Positions 1 to 12,007 of a stretch of 64,000 bases of DNA are shown piece after piece. This DNA comes from Symbiodinium natans (lineage: Eukaryota > Sar > Dinophyceae > Suessiales > Symbiodiniaceae). The stretch is from the NCBI GenBank assembly GCA_905221605.1, contig CAJNDS010000378.1:62001-126000 (forward strand). The letters are read 5' to 3'. Position numbers and translations under genes: made by a program. Numbering within the stretch: position 1 is the stretch's first letter; every line of letters starts with the position of its first letter. The notes beneath the pieces are model-generated. The model did no database searches. It saw only the letters and a program-made list of their open reading frames with translations, and had not been told where the DNA came from.

Positions 1-1618
1 CGGAGTGCAACAGCCCTGGCAACTCAGAGGCCGATGATTCAGCACGTCTCTTATCACTGGCACTGACTTCTGTCGGTAAGGTTTTCTGCTGCTGGCTACT
101 GTCGAGCCATGGCGGCGAGAGTGAGGATGCCTGGTCATTTGGACTTCCCTTGAGCGGTGGAAAAAAGTCAGTGCAGGAGCTGGACACGGCATTTGCATCC
201 GTGGGCTTCGTGAAGCAAGCCGCGCCGGCCTTTGCTTGTGGAGCAGTTCTTGTAGGGCATTTTGGCAATTTGAACGGGCTGTGGCCGCTGTGTGTGTAGC
301 CAGCCTTTTCCTCTGAACTACAGGCGCCGCCAGCAGTTGCCCTCTTGGGCGGTTTAGCCTTGTACGGAATGGGAGGCTGGAAGTGAGCTGGTGTTAGTCC
401 CGGCCCTGCTCTTGTCACTTGAATTGAAATGGTTGAAGTGTTGGCAGCAACAGGGCCGGAAACCGTGGCCATATTGTTGATCTACTTCGGGGCTGCACCC
501 TGAGCTTGTGCTTCTGGCTAGCGGCGAGCTTCCTTCAGAAAGCACCTCCACGGTCTAGATCTTGGAGGCGCAGACTGGCATGAACTTATACATTAAGAAT
601 GTGCTGTCCAGAATCGTGGTTGATGAGGAACAAGGCCAGGAGTTGAGTAGGGGGACTTTTCAAGTCATTGTTGCACAATGTCATGCAGCCTTCAGGCAGA
701 CGGGGGCTGCCCATTGGCTTCCTCCTCACAGCTATCCAGCAGTTTTTCCCTCAGCTGAACAAAGCGAATCTCCGTGAGCTTCAGATTTTCGACTTGGCCG
801 GTTTCCTTACCCTGTTGCTCAGGATGGTAGCCTTCATCGCATTTTGCATCTTTCTCCTCGCAGGCTGAGCCAGCCTATATATGTTGCATGCCCGACCGCT
901 CTGCCCTGGCCAGGACTGAACTCGAGCAGTGAGTATGGAAGAAGGATGAAAGTGCAAAATGTAGAGCCGCAGATCCCATTTGGCGCGAAAGGAAGGGCAG
1001 GAGGCCCTGGAGGCCCTAGAGGTTGTAAGGCGTGTAAGGCCCAATGGCCAGAGCTTTGGAGCCTTCAGCCCCGATCGATGTCGACCACCGCGAACAATGC
1101 GCAAAAAACGATGCAAAACGCAAAGAGGAAACACAGAAGTGGGCCGAAAAGCTCTCAACATCAAAGGTGTGGCAAATGCGTGGCAGCCCGATGCGGCCCG
1201 CTCCCATGAGAAAGCCCTTATAGCAGTCTTAGTATCTCTTAACGCCCTCGGCCAGCTCGGAAAAAATGTTTCTGTCCCTGGGAGATTTTGGTTTCTACGT
1301 TTTTGCACGCGCATCGCCCCATGCAAGGTCGGCTTTGCTGTGCCGGTTACCAGGCGCGCGGGCCAAGTAAAGCGGCTTTTTTCGGGGGCCTGTGGAGACC
1401 TTTGGACCTTCGCACGACCCTCCCGAGACCCGATCTGCACTCCGCCCAAATCTGGTCTTCGGAGAGATCTTCAAGCTGCTGACCATTGCTTCCCCATTTG
1501 CTTCTGTGTGACTTTACGAGGTGAAGCAGCTGAAGACTGGCAAAGAATGGGTAGCATCCGCAGACATTCGCTGACCTAGGAGAAGGCAAACGCCTTTGAG
1601 TTCCCTTCTCGCTCTTAG
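1..1618. other. No recognisable gene; possible upstream exons of the transporter
   Basis: I recognise no protein family here. Positions 668-868 (+) encode 66 residues with two hydrophobic stretches, the second (about 785-866) long enough for one membrane span. It could be an upstream exon of the transporter that follows, but its sequence does not show this. Overlapping open frames at 780-1580 on both strands have no family signature and look like open GC-rich sequence. Confidence 0.3.
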
Positions 1619-4600
1619 GTGGCGGTCCTTTGCTTCAGCATGGCTTTCGCGTTGAACATCGGTCTGAACAACTTCAGCTTGTCCTTGGTAGCAATCTCGC
1701 CAATGGCTCAGACAGAGTTGCATTGTGAGAGAAGTTCCCTCGCAAAAGCCAGTCAATACTCCATCTGTCAACGCGTTCCCAAGACGTACTTATGCTCTGC
1801 TTGCCTCATCAAGGATCAACATGATCATCCGAACTTGCCTGCCGCTCTCCACGGTCATGGCCTCATCAACAGCAGAAAACCGCAACAAATACTGCCAGAA
1901 CTCCACTTCCATTCCAGGCAGTCTCTGAGCTGCTGCTGGGATCTCTGCTCGGGATCCAACGGAAGGCCAGCTCCGCCACCAACTACTTCTACCACATGCA
2001 CATAGGTCAGATATGATAGATCAGGTTCATTGACATTGAGTTTACATGTCCTCACATTTGAAAACCACCCCCGTGTTTCAGTCCATCGGCCTGACGAAGT
2101 GGCTTCTGATGTTGGCAGGCCTCCGCTTCTGAAACTTCAGAGTCCTTTTGATCAGAAGGGCACTTTCATTTGGCGTTAGAGCCCGTTAGGGGCTTTTGTT
2201 GGCTTCTTGTTGGCTTTTGTACCGAGGTGCTCGGATCACTTGTCATCTATCATCTCCAATACAGTGTGTACATTTTTGGGCTGCTGGCAGGCGTATGTTG
2301 CGCTGGGGTAGCCAGCTATGTTGCAGGCTCAGCGGACACGCTAACAGTCTAAAGAGACTGCATGGCTGGCACTGCTTTTTAGTCACCCTTGGCATGTCAT
2401 ATTCGGCTTAGGGTGACGAGAAGTGATCGCCCGAGGCCAAGACAACTTCGCAGAAGAGCTCTGAAGAATCTGCCGCGCTCACGCCGGCAACCGAGAGAGT
2501 GCATGCTGGAGCTCGCAGTCCTAGAAGACAGTTCCCCAATCGAGATTTTGTTCGTGTTACTCCTGTGGCGCCAGCAAGGCCAACAAAACAAGTACAGTCA
2601 AGCCCTCTTAAGAAAGAACTACCTCGGCATTTTGAAGATTCTGAAGTACATGTGATTCTCTTTCGAATCAGACGATTCGAATCACCTCATCGTGTGCACC
2701 ACGGTGCCTCAAAACAGAAGACACTTCGGCATGTTTTCCAGATCCGCGATTGGAGTGGGGACTTCGGTCCGAAGGCTCTGGGGCTTTGCTCCCCAGCTTT
2801 CAGCTTTGCTTCAGTCTCTGCCACAGGCAGCTGACACTGCTCCACGGAGAGTTTTTCCAAGTTTTGCACTCTTGCACTTCGGTCCAAATATGGTGGCAGC
2901 CGAAAAGTTGGAAGGTGTCCAACCAAATTTTCCGCTCTTTTGAACATTGGCTTGAGCAGCTTCCAACTTTCAAATCTTCCAACTTGACTCTTCCAACTTT
3001 CTGTTTCTTCCAACTTCATGTTTATGGACAATGTGTCCTTGGCGAGTGTGTTTTGCAAACTCAAGTTTCATGCCTTTTTTGCTTGTTTCTGAAATCGTGT
3101 CCTTATGTGGCCTTGGTGCTTTGACCAAGCATTTAAGAATTCATTGTTGGTTCTCCCCCTGAAAAGCTAAAGTTGGAAAGTGGACTGTGGAGCCGCCAAC
3201 AAAAGCGACCACCGACTCGCAGTGTGGGGGAGCCAACGCAAAGTTGGAAGATTTGGGAGCCCTGGAAAACGAAAGGTGGAAGATTGGATTTCCGGTCAAC
3301 CGTTCCAATTCACACCTTCCAACTTTTAGGCTGTCACTGTAGGGGTGAGGCCTGTGAAGCCAACCCGAAAAGCGTGGAAGCGTGCCTGTCAATGGGTCAC
3401 GGGTGCTGGATGCGAAAGGCCGCCCACCACCTTGTGATGTGATTTGCTGCATGCTGAAGGCTTGGCATAATCGTGACCGTTTGCAGCATCTTTGCGGGTG
3501 CCCTCAACATGGTGTTGGCAAGCATCCTGGGTACAAGCATGAAGATGAACCCGCCAAGCGCTCGGTCAAGTCGTTCCAGCACCGGCAACATGCTTGTCTT
3601 CAGAAGGAATGCGAGCGTACGACCTCTGTCGTTTCTTTACCTTCAGGTTAGATACGACATGCTACATGTCATTGCCGACCGCGTGCAGAACCCAGCATCT
3701 TCCGAGAAGCTTCACGATGCTTACGTGTCTTCCGTTCAGCGGGCTATCGGGCTGTCGGATAGATTGTTGGATTAACTTATATTAACTTGATTATAGTGAA
3801 GAGTGACCATCCTCTCCCCCACCTCCAGAGTTTAGGATTTATGTATGGCTTTCAGTTCTCAGTTTATCGCTCTGTAGTCTGTGGGGCGCACCATAGAGTA
3901 TGGAGCGTTTGGCTGTGGCATCCTTCAGGCTCGCTCTGATTGGGCCGTCTCTCCTGATATATCACCCCGTCAGCCAGTGGACATGCTGGCATGTTGATGC
4001 GCAAGGAGAACGGGTAGGCATCAACGCCTTCCCCTAAATGATTCATCGATGCTGTGTTCGGGCATGTCTTAACCCGATGCATGTGGCGCCAGGCCGGATA
4101 CAGGAAGCATGACAGACTGGCAGGTGCTGCAAGAGGTCATGTAGCTGCCTCTGATTGGCGAGTTTTGTGGTCATTTCGGTCAACTAGTTCTGACCGGGGT
4201 TGCAACACTGGCCTTAGACGCTCAGAGGTCCACGAAGCCTTCTGTTCTGCTTCCAGTTCTGGTCTCCGGCGTGCGGGGCCACAAAACAGAAAGCAGCTAA
4301 AGCCAAATGCGCAAGCACAGCAGCTGGTAAGTGCTGCCAGATGGACCAGGGTGTGATTGCCATAATTCGAGGTGCTTTCATTTTTCTACAACATCTTGCA
4401 GTATACCATGGCGCCCTGGATTACGGCAGCCTTCATTGAGAGCCATTGCAAACCGCAGGGATCATCTGCTGTGCGTCTGACTTGTCTGCATTGCGCAAGG
4501 TGCACAAGTTATCTGCAACGCATGCCACTTTTGCAGGCAATTTCAACAAGGCCATCCCCCAACCCCCCCCCTCCCCTAAAACCCGTATCTCAGCCGCGGC

Positions 4601-4876
4601 ATGTGCAGTCTATTGGCAGGCTGCAACCATCGCCCTGTCACTAGCGCTTGGCTTGGAGGTTCCGGCATTTGTTCATGTCATGCGTCGCATGTACGTAACA
4701 AACTTTTGCCAATCTCGGAATCTGTGCAGGGGCTGCCACCCGGAAACTACGGCATGGTTTTTCTTCTTGCTGCAGGGGCTCAAGATTGACGCCGACCTAA
4801 CAACCTCGTTAAATCGCATTCTTTACTGCAGGTCATTGGCAACATCGCTGCCTTCACGGCGTTTAGCATGGTGAAG
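1619..4876 (+). CDS. TPT/nucleotide-sugar translocator-like membrane transporter (partial, multi-exon)
   Basis: Separated exons together resemble the triose-phosphate/nucleotide-sugar translocator family (DMT superfamily), multi-span exchangers of Golgi, ER or plastid membranes. Exon 1619-1698 contains ALNIGLNNFSLSLVAIS. It joins in frame across a GC-AG intron (1699-1813) to 1814-1853, INMIIRTCLPLST; the pair matches the family's helix that carries the conserved N-SL and IR-x-LP pattern. Further candidate exons are about 2265-2340 (FGLLAGVCCAGVASYVAG), about 3488-3555 (AGALNMVLASILGTSMKMNP), 4402 to about 4440 (YTMAPWITAAFIE, the family's 'YxxxP...E' region) and 4832-4876 (VIGNIAAFTAFSMVK). 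Order and strand agree with the family. The first helices, the C-terminus and some junctions are not located, and the substrate cannot be inferred. Joins after 1853 are tentative. Confidence 0.55.
2880..3330. repeat. Short dispersed repeat around CTTCCAACTTT in both orientations
   Basis: The word CTTCCAACTTT and its complement AAAGTTGGAAG recur with small changes at least eight times (for example near 2905, 2970, 2990, 3010, 3170, 3245 and 3320). The mixed orientation would allow local hairpins. The block lies between candidate transporter exons, so it is probably intronic. Confidence 0.5.
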
Positions 4877-6200
4877 GACGAACACAGTATTGAATTCAAG
4901 CCGCAATGCAGTATGAGGCGTACATTGTGCATGCAGGCTCCGGCAAGAATTTTCGTCTGCAACCCTACAAACTATTCATCACCAATCACGCACGAGATTG
5001 GAATAAAGGCCTTTTCCACCATGTTCAGCATGCGTAGTTTGAACCTTCAGAGAATCCTTTTCTGCCTTACAGTCGCACGAATACGGTGAATTTCAACAGA
5101 TTCTGCAGGTGTCGGGATTCGAGACACATAGTGCCAGATTCTTCCTGGTTCTAATCCGAGCATCTGTTTAATTGTGGGCCACACCCCCCCCCCTCCCCCC
5201 CAGAACAATAAGAAAGGCAGGGCGCCGCAAAAAAGACCATGGGAATGTAATGATTCTCTATGAACAACAATAGGCTGTAGATCCCTGAGGTGCTGTAGCT
5301 TCGCAGCTCAGCAAGCAAAACAAGAAGCCTGCCGACAGATTTTGGAACCCCCCCCGAGAACATGTTCTTTAAATGTGGTGGTACTGGCCCATACGAAACC
5401 CCCGTAATGGAAAGTAGTCTTCCGGCGGGCTTCTGGACGGAAAAACTTGCTTCAAATTTGGATGTATTCATTAGACAGATGCTCGGATTAAGTTAACCTT
5501 CTTACATGAAAGTGCAGGGGAGGGTGGGAAGATGATTCGCGCAATTCGGGTCGAACTTCCTCTCCGCCGGGTGGACGTTCAAAAATGACAACGGTCTTGA
5601 AGGTCGTGCACATCGACACTTGACTCGAAGTGAAGATCCCCTGCCAGGACGCGCCGCCAAAAGCTGAGCAGGCAGACTTGATGGGGTGGCTCAGGTAAAG
5701 GCTCACTGAAACGTGGCGACTTTTTGCCATCCGTGAAACCACCTTCGCTAGTAAAGCAAATCTCATTGATGAGGCCCAAGTCCAAGTGCCCTTTTCATGC
5801 CCACATCATCCCAAATCTACGCGTTACGCAAGGCAGCGGCCGCTCGTGCAGGTCCTAGTTTGCGGAAAGGGTGGCGGCCTGAAAGCATGACAAAGACTGT
5901 GTTATTGAGCCATTGTTCCCCCAAGGCACCGCAAAAGGCTGAGCAGCTACCAAATGCGCTTCGATTGCTGACGATTGGAGATTCCATTCTCGTGGCCAGC
6001 GACTGGTGACTAGTGCTGCGGGTAAGACGGGGGCCTGACTTCAAACTGCAATCGAAGGCGCGGTTTCAAGTTTCTTGTAGCGTGCAGCTCTCAGCTCCGC
6101 TAGATGCAGACACAGGCAGTGCTTTCGACACTCCCTGTTGCAGTAAAACGAGCGCTTCCTGACCGGCACCTGCCAGCTGTGCAGTCTGCTCAAACCATCA
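4877..6200. other. No gene recognised; C-rich run
   Basis: Candidate 3' end and downstream spacer of the transporter. It holds a C-rich run at about 5175-5200 and no open frame with a family signature. Additional transporter exons could be hidden here. Confidence 0.3.
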
Positions 6201-6205
6201 CGAGA

Positions 6206-6256
6206 CGCTGATGATGATGATGATGATGACGATGACGATGATGATGATGATGATGG
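6206..6256. repeat. GAT/GAC trinucleotide microsatellite
   Basis: About seventeen consecutive GAT units with two or three GAC interruptions. Confidence 0.9.
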
Positions 6257-6289
6257 ATTTTATATGTTAGTCAGGAAGCAATGCCCAAC

Positions 6290-7300
6290 AGCGCGGCAAA
6301 TACTCCCACTCACACAGCGAGCAACCTGCTTGATAGACGACCCAACAGTGAGCCAGTGCTGGCCTGACCTCAATCAAAGGCGACCAACATCCACTGCTCT
6401 GTTGTGTTGGCCTGACTTGCCTCGAAAATGACTCAGCAGCGAGCATCATGAGCATCGCTGCGCCGGTGTGGCCTGCTGTTCTAATGCTGGCTGGTTGCTT
6501 CACAAAAAAAGTCGACGCAACAGAGAGCATCATGAGCGTCAGTCTAATGTGACTCTGAGAACAGCCGATGACCATGATACTCGAAACCATGTTCATGATG
6601 CTAGCTGCTGGGTCGACTTTGAAGCAATCAGGCCAGCACTCGAACAGCTAATGCTCATCATGCTCGCAGCTGATGCTGATGATGCTCGCTGCTGGGTTGC
6701 CTTTCGAAGCATTCAAGCACACACAAAAACAGCAAATGCTCATGATGCTTGCAGCTGGTGCTCATTATGTTCGCATCTGGCGCTCATGATCTTCGCAGCA
6801 GATGCTCGCTGTTGGGTCGCCTTCGAGGAAATCAGGCAGCAGCTGCTGCTCATGATACGGACGCTTTTCAAGCTGATGCTCATGATGCTCGCAGCTGATG
6901 CTCACGATGCTCGCTGCTTGGTCGTTTTGTGATGGCCTGCGGCCTGACTGCTTCAAAAACCATCAGCGAGCATCATGAGCATCAGCTGCTAAGCATTATG
7001 AGCATCAGCTTGGCTTGGTTGCTTCACAAAGGTGACCCAGCAGAGGGCGCTGTGTGCATCAGCTGTTAAAATGTGAAACAGTAGCGAGCATCAGCGAGCA
7101 GCATGGCCATCTGCTGTTCATTATAAGCATCAGCTAGTGTTGGCCTGATTGCCTCAAAAAACGACCCAGCAGCTAGCAGCATGAGCATCAGCAGCTGTTG
7201 TAGTGTGGCCTGGGTGCTTCAAAAGTCGAGCGAGCATCATGGGCATCAGCTGTTCATCAGCATCGACTGCGAGCATCATGAGCACCAGCTACAAGCGGGC
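6290..7300. repeat. Degenerate repeat around GCGAGCATCATGAGCATCAGC, changing orientation
   Basis: The region is built from imperfect copies of a unit with 'GGCCTGA-TTGC-TTC-AAAA', then 'GACCCAGCAGCGAGCATCATGAGCATC'-like sequence (here abbreviated in parts). Copies read one way at about 6400-6560, the complementary way (ATGCTCATGATGCTCGC) at about 6640-6915, and the first way again at about 6960-7290. Open frames through it, such as 6468-6932 (+), are repeat by-products. It probably expanded from trinucleotide-like sequence next to the GAT tract. Confidence 0.6.
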
Positions 7301-8443
7301 AGGTTAAGTCCTATCTTTTTGTGTAAAGTCATATCGGGCGCGTGCACACTGGGGATTCGCGAATTCCAAGATTGGTCAGAACCCACTTGCAACCTCAAGC
7401 AGAAATCTCATTCACGCTGACAAAAATGTGCTCCCCTCCCAGGCGTGCGGTGACAAGTGCGTATTTTGCATGTGTGTCGAGAACATGCGCGTGCTACGCA
7501 TTCACATTGGGGGAAAGGCTTCCACATATGTCTCTATGATGCGACGTTGCGCGGGGTGATGTGACTTCGCTCGCAGCCGCGTGTCACTGGGGAGATGTGA
7601 GTTCACCCACCCGCTTGTATTAAGGTGTTGGCCTGATTGCTTCAAAAGACGACTTATATGTACTTCGTGCACGGGGAGCACGGCAACACGAACCACTGCA
7701 CGTGACCAATCATGGAAAGAAAAATGTTATAACCTATTATAACCCATCATGGAATGAAGGAGTCGGACTTTGTAAGGTGATGAACAAGCGCACTACAGGT
7801 GCGTCAAGGCAGCCAGGTGGCCGACCAAAGTGTCAGGTTTAGCGAACCTTTGGAGTCATGGGCCATAAAGGTGCTCTATCTTTCAACAACTGATTCGCGA
7901 AGACAACGTAGTCTCTGGACCTTTGTTTGTCTAGGCCTGCATCATTCTGCATCGGTTTGGAGGCTCGAAGTCTGCAACGGAATGAGAATCATGGTGGACC
8001 AAATTAGAAGAGCATGGCCCTGAAACAGAACAGCGTGAATCAACCAGAATTATCGAATTCAGTGCAACTCACGAAGCAAGGCAAGCAAGGCAAGCAAGGC
8101 AAGCCAAGCAAGCTTTTGCCCTGTAGCTGTCCTTGGAGCCTCGGAGCCTCCGTCGATGCTCTGGTGCTTGACATGATGAGGTGCGAGGGTTTGGAATTGG
8201 TTTTGCATGTAGAGTTGACAAGCAGTGCTTGATTCAGAGGTTCTCCGACATCGTGCCCTCTAAGACCGATACCGCATAGGGCTCCTGTAGGGCTCCTGGT
8301 CACCTCGCTTTGCATGCCTGCAAAGGCTTTCCGTAGGCGCTAGATCCGCTAGATTGCAGAATTCCAATCGACCGAGGCTATGTCACGGGACGATGAGGCT
8401 TGCAGTGCTTGGTTGCCAGTGTTGGGGCTAGTTGCTTTTCTGC
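7301..8443. other. Intergenic; no gene recognised
   Basis: I see nothing with a family signature. An AAGGCAAGC-type short tandem repeat lies at about 8072-8115. The phosphoesterase promoter or trans-splice site should lie near the right end but is not identifiable. Confidence 0.4.
8072..8115. repeat. Short tandem repeat (GCAAGGCAA type)
   Basis: Four to five consecutive copies of a 9-base GGCAAGCAA-like unit. Confidence 0.75.
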
Positions 8444-10109
8444 ATGTGCGGTGCGACTCTTCACAGCCGTTATAGTTTTTTTGTAGCTGTTGTCAACCCA
8501 GAGTGTCCTGAAGAGCACGATTTTGGGGTAGCACATTGCTGCAGCATCGGCGCGCCGATCCGCGTCGCATGTCTTCCCATGCTGGACTGGGATGATCTTG
8601 AGGAAGCTGAGGCTGCTGCCACAGACAAGCATGAACGGCATGGAAGTGCGTTTCCAGGAGCGGACTGTAACGATGTCACCGATGTTAAGATACCAGACGG
8701 CCACCGGCTTCGGATCTTCCTGATGTCCGACCTGCACATTGACCATAGAAAGAACAAGGAGTGGATGTTGAGCTGCCTGGCAAGTCTGCGTCATCATGAC
8801 CCTGTGAATCCAAAAAGTTGCTACTTCGATTGTCTTCTTCTCCCCGGTGATCTTTGCACTGCTGACGAACAATTCGAGGATTCATTGAAAATGCTTACAG
8901 AATCTTTTCATTTGATCTGCTTCTGCTTTGGTAACCACGAGGCGTGGGCTCACGGTGAGCGGAAGGGCTGCACTCCCGCCAAGGACTCCTTCGAGAAGCT
9001 TGCTCGGATTCATGATATCTGCCAGGCCCTGCAGGTTTTTACCAGCCCGGTCCGCATCCTGGGAGGAGCGAAGCCACTGCTCCTGCTGCCTCTTTGGTCA
9101 TGGTATCATTCAAGCTGGGACCACGAACCTGACCTACCTCAGCAGCTTCAGCCGCCGGTGGATCCTGAAAAGCGAGTGAGCGACTTTCGCTTGTGTAAGT
9201 GGGGGTCACTTGCAGAGGCACCGCAATTTGTTTTCGGCCCTGGTGGCGAGACATCAGATCATCTTGCAAAGCACTTTGCTGAGCGGAATGAAGCCTGGAT
9301 TTCCGCTGTACTCGACTTGCAGAAGCGTGAAGGCGGAGAGATTCTGAGCTATTCACATTTCTGTCCTCGGCAGGCCCGCCCCTCCTCCTGGGATCTAATT
9401 AACCAGGACTTAGAACCTTCTGTGTTTGGCTTATGCTAGGAATCGTATTCTCGAGTTGCTATCATTCGTTTGTCCTTCGGCCTGATCCTTGCAGGAACTC
9501 ATTCTGGAGAAGCGCTTCTCCTATGACCAGCATGTGCCGAAAATCTCGGGTTCCTCATACCTTGAGCAACAGATTCGCCGAGTGAGTCCGCGGGTTCATG
9601 CCTTCGGACATACGCATGTGGCCTGGGACACGGTCCTTGAAGGAGTGCGATATGTCCACTGGCCACTGGGAAATCCAAAGGAGCAGAACGGACAGACAAG
9701 AATGCAAAACTTGAGTGGCTTCCTGCTTTTGTTTGATTCTCTTTGGTCGCCTGTGCAGTTTACACACTGGGCATACTTCTATGACTATATGGAACCTCGC
9801 CAGCCAGGCTCTGCAGAATTGGCACCTTGGGTAAGTACTGGTTATGCACAGGTTTATCCCGAGATGAAGGCAGAATTGGACAGACGTGGTCTTCTCCCAC
9901 ATCTAGAGGTTAGACCGGACATGTTTTCCGCCTACTTCCCTGGTGGGTTACTCAACAACAACGGCGAGTTTTGGAAGCGTCACGCTTCTGCCAACCTGCG
10001 CTGGCGCCTCCCACCCCAAACCTTGTCACCGCAGCCCTTCCCATGTGAGAATCCTACTTGTATCCTTTGTGGGTTTACACGCAAGCAAGAGGAGGGCGCG
10101 AGCCGATGA
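8444..10109 (+). CDS. Calcineurin-like metallophosphoesterase
   Basis: Two exons, 8444-9373 and 9495-10109, give 514 residues in one frame. The metal-binding motifs appear in family order: SDLHID (about 8722), PGDL (about 8843), GNHE (about 8932), then SHFCPRQ ending at 9373 and FGHTH (about 9602). This is the DxH...GD...GNHE...H...GHxH pattern of dinuclear-metal phosphoesterases; the substrate is unknown. The intron, 9374-9494, is 121 bp and GC-AG. Skipping it turns SHFCPRQ into SHFCPRQELILEKRF, the usual family context; reading through hits a stop at 9439. An in-frame stop at 8429-8431 precedes the frame, and 8444 is its first ATG. A later ATG at 8579 is possible, or the first coding exon may lie upstream. 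The last residues (10080-10109) may include unspliced sequence. Confidence 0.88.
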
Positions 10110-10820
10110 GAGAACAAAGTGCGCCCATCTTTTGATGTCTACTCGCATACTCCACCACCCACGAGTTCTCAATTCAGCCTGAGCCGCCCTCCACCCCTGA
10201 CTCCTTGAATTTGATGCGGTCGTTGCAGGCAGAGCCGAGAACAGCATTCACCACTGCCACTAACGAGATGACGAGCTTGCCAAGTCCTACCCGAGCCGCT
10301 TGGCATCACAGAGCAGAAATATCACGGTCCGAAGTGTTTTGCCCGATTCTGAGGCTCAAGACAGGCCGGCCGAGCAGGAGCAAAGGCCAGCAGACCGAAC
10401 CCGGTTTTAGGCTCGACACAAGCCTGTACAGGCTGATTGGGCCTGGTGAAGAGGACCTCAGGACGCAGTTTGTCCACGCAGCATTGACGTGTTTTTTTTT
10501 GCATTTTTCCCTGCGGACATCAATCATGCCAGCATCGCCAGCACAGCCTTTGGGAAGCCTTTGCCCGATGCCGCTGATGCCAGTATTCGGATCAAACCTT
10601 TTTTGCTGAATCAAAGCAAACAAGATCAAAACGATTAAAAACACGGGGCCTCAGAGGACGCTTCTGTGCATTCTGTGCCTGGAAGCGTTCTGGAAGCGGG
10701 CGGACCTATGGGCTGGCGCATGGGGGCACGGGGTTGCGAAATTCACGAGCAACGCAGGGGACGGCAGCTTCGGAAGAAGGCAAACTTATAAGGCAGAGCC
10801 ATGAGAAGGCGAACAGAGCC
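10110..10820. other. Intergenic; no gene recognised
   Basis: Downstream spacer of the phosphoesterase. No motif seen. A T-run lies at about 10492-10500. Confidence 0.4.
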
Positions 10821-12007
10821 ATGGGTGCGGCAGCCAGTGAGGTCGAGGGAGGAGCTCCGTCTGGCGCTGCTGCCGCTGCCGAGGCCCAGAAGAGGTCTGA
10901 AGACAACCGCGGTGAGTCTCGATGAGTCTCAATGTGTCCCAATGTCCACGACTGCCAACGGCTCACAGCCTCACAAACCCATTCAAGCATTCATTCAAGC
11001 ATTTTCGGGAGCGGCTTCCCAGAGCTCTCAAGGTGGAGGATGCTCTCAAGAGCGCCTCTGCACTCCTAGCTGGCGGCTGAGTCTTGACAGCGGCAGAACG
11101 TAGACAATGTAGACAATACTCGCGTGTTGAAGTTCTGGAAGCCCTTGGCGTAGCCTGGCATATCCTGCCAACAGCCACAGGCCAGATTGACGAATTCTGG
11201 CACTTGGGAGGAGCTCTCCTTTTGTAGGGTGCTGAGCGGCTGTTGAGTTTTGGCATGCCCAAAACCACTGAGCTGCGTTACGTAGCATACTGAACATTTA
11301 CTGAACATGCTGCATCGACCACCACCAAGTGAGCTTGTGGCCTGATGCATCATTCGACGCCCACTGCGAGGACCCAAGCTTCCCACCAAGCCCCGCATCA
11401 CTTTGCCATGACTGGCAGGCGCACCTTCCATCATATTCAGCATTTCCTCGTGCGGAACGTGATTTGGCATGTCATGCGACATGTCATCGCACCATTCTGG
11501 TGCCCTGATTCACATGACTTGGGGAGGCATTGCCGCGTGTCAAGGCGGACTTCTTCACCCAGCTTGCGTTCGGAGCTCGCAGGGCCACAGCTGAGAGCGC
11601 GGAAGCGGGTTGGGGTGCATGGAGTCCAGGTGGTCTCGGGGCCAAGGTTCCCAGGCCACCCACCTCCAGACTCAGAGCATATGCGGATCGCAACCTACTC
11701 CGCGTCACAGTTGTTCGAGTGCTTTTGTAATCGGAGGCGCAAATCTTTCCGCCTGAAGGGCCCAAGCCCATGGACGTCCGACAGGCAGTCCCTTCTTGCG
11801 CTTAGTGTCTTCAATGTCTTCTTGCTCGTCTTCGGGAAGAGTAGGCTGTTAGAAAGGCTGGGACATACATGGTAGTGCTCTGAGGCCCAAATATTCGGTA
11901 ACAACCCCACCATACACCTAACCTACCTCCACGTTGGGAGTCCTGACTCGCTGCAGGGTATGCTCGGAGACTGCTACTTCCTGGCTGCGCTGAGCTCCAT
12001 CGCAGAG
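10821..12007 (+). CDS. Calpain-like cysteine protease fragment (active-site exon) with possible first exon
   Basis: Exon 11957-12007 encodes 17 residues, GMLGDCYFLAALSSIAE. It is preceded by CTGCAG and followed by GTACGA. This matches the calpain (C2 peptidase) block Q-G-x-L-G-D-C-W-F-L around the catalytic cysteine, with Tyr for the usual Trp. Positions 10821-10911 could be a first exon: it starts MGAAAS, a good N-myristoylation signal, is followed by an Ala/Glu-rich stretch, and ends at a strong GTGAGT donor. I could not find the exons with the catalytic His and Asn, or any that join these two, so the link between them is only proximity and strand. This may be a pseudogene or a gene with widely spaced exons. 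Confidence 0.45.

Noticed and set aside
781-1579. 222-residue minus-strand and 199-residue plus-strand genes
   Set aside because: They are mutually overlapping open frames with skewed, motif-free composition.
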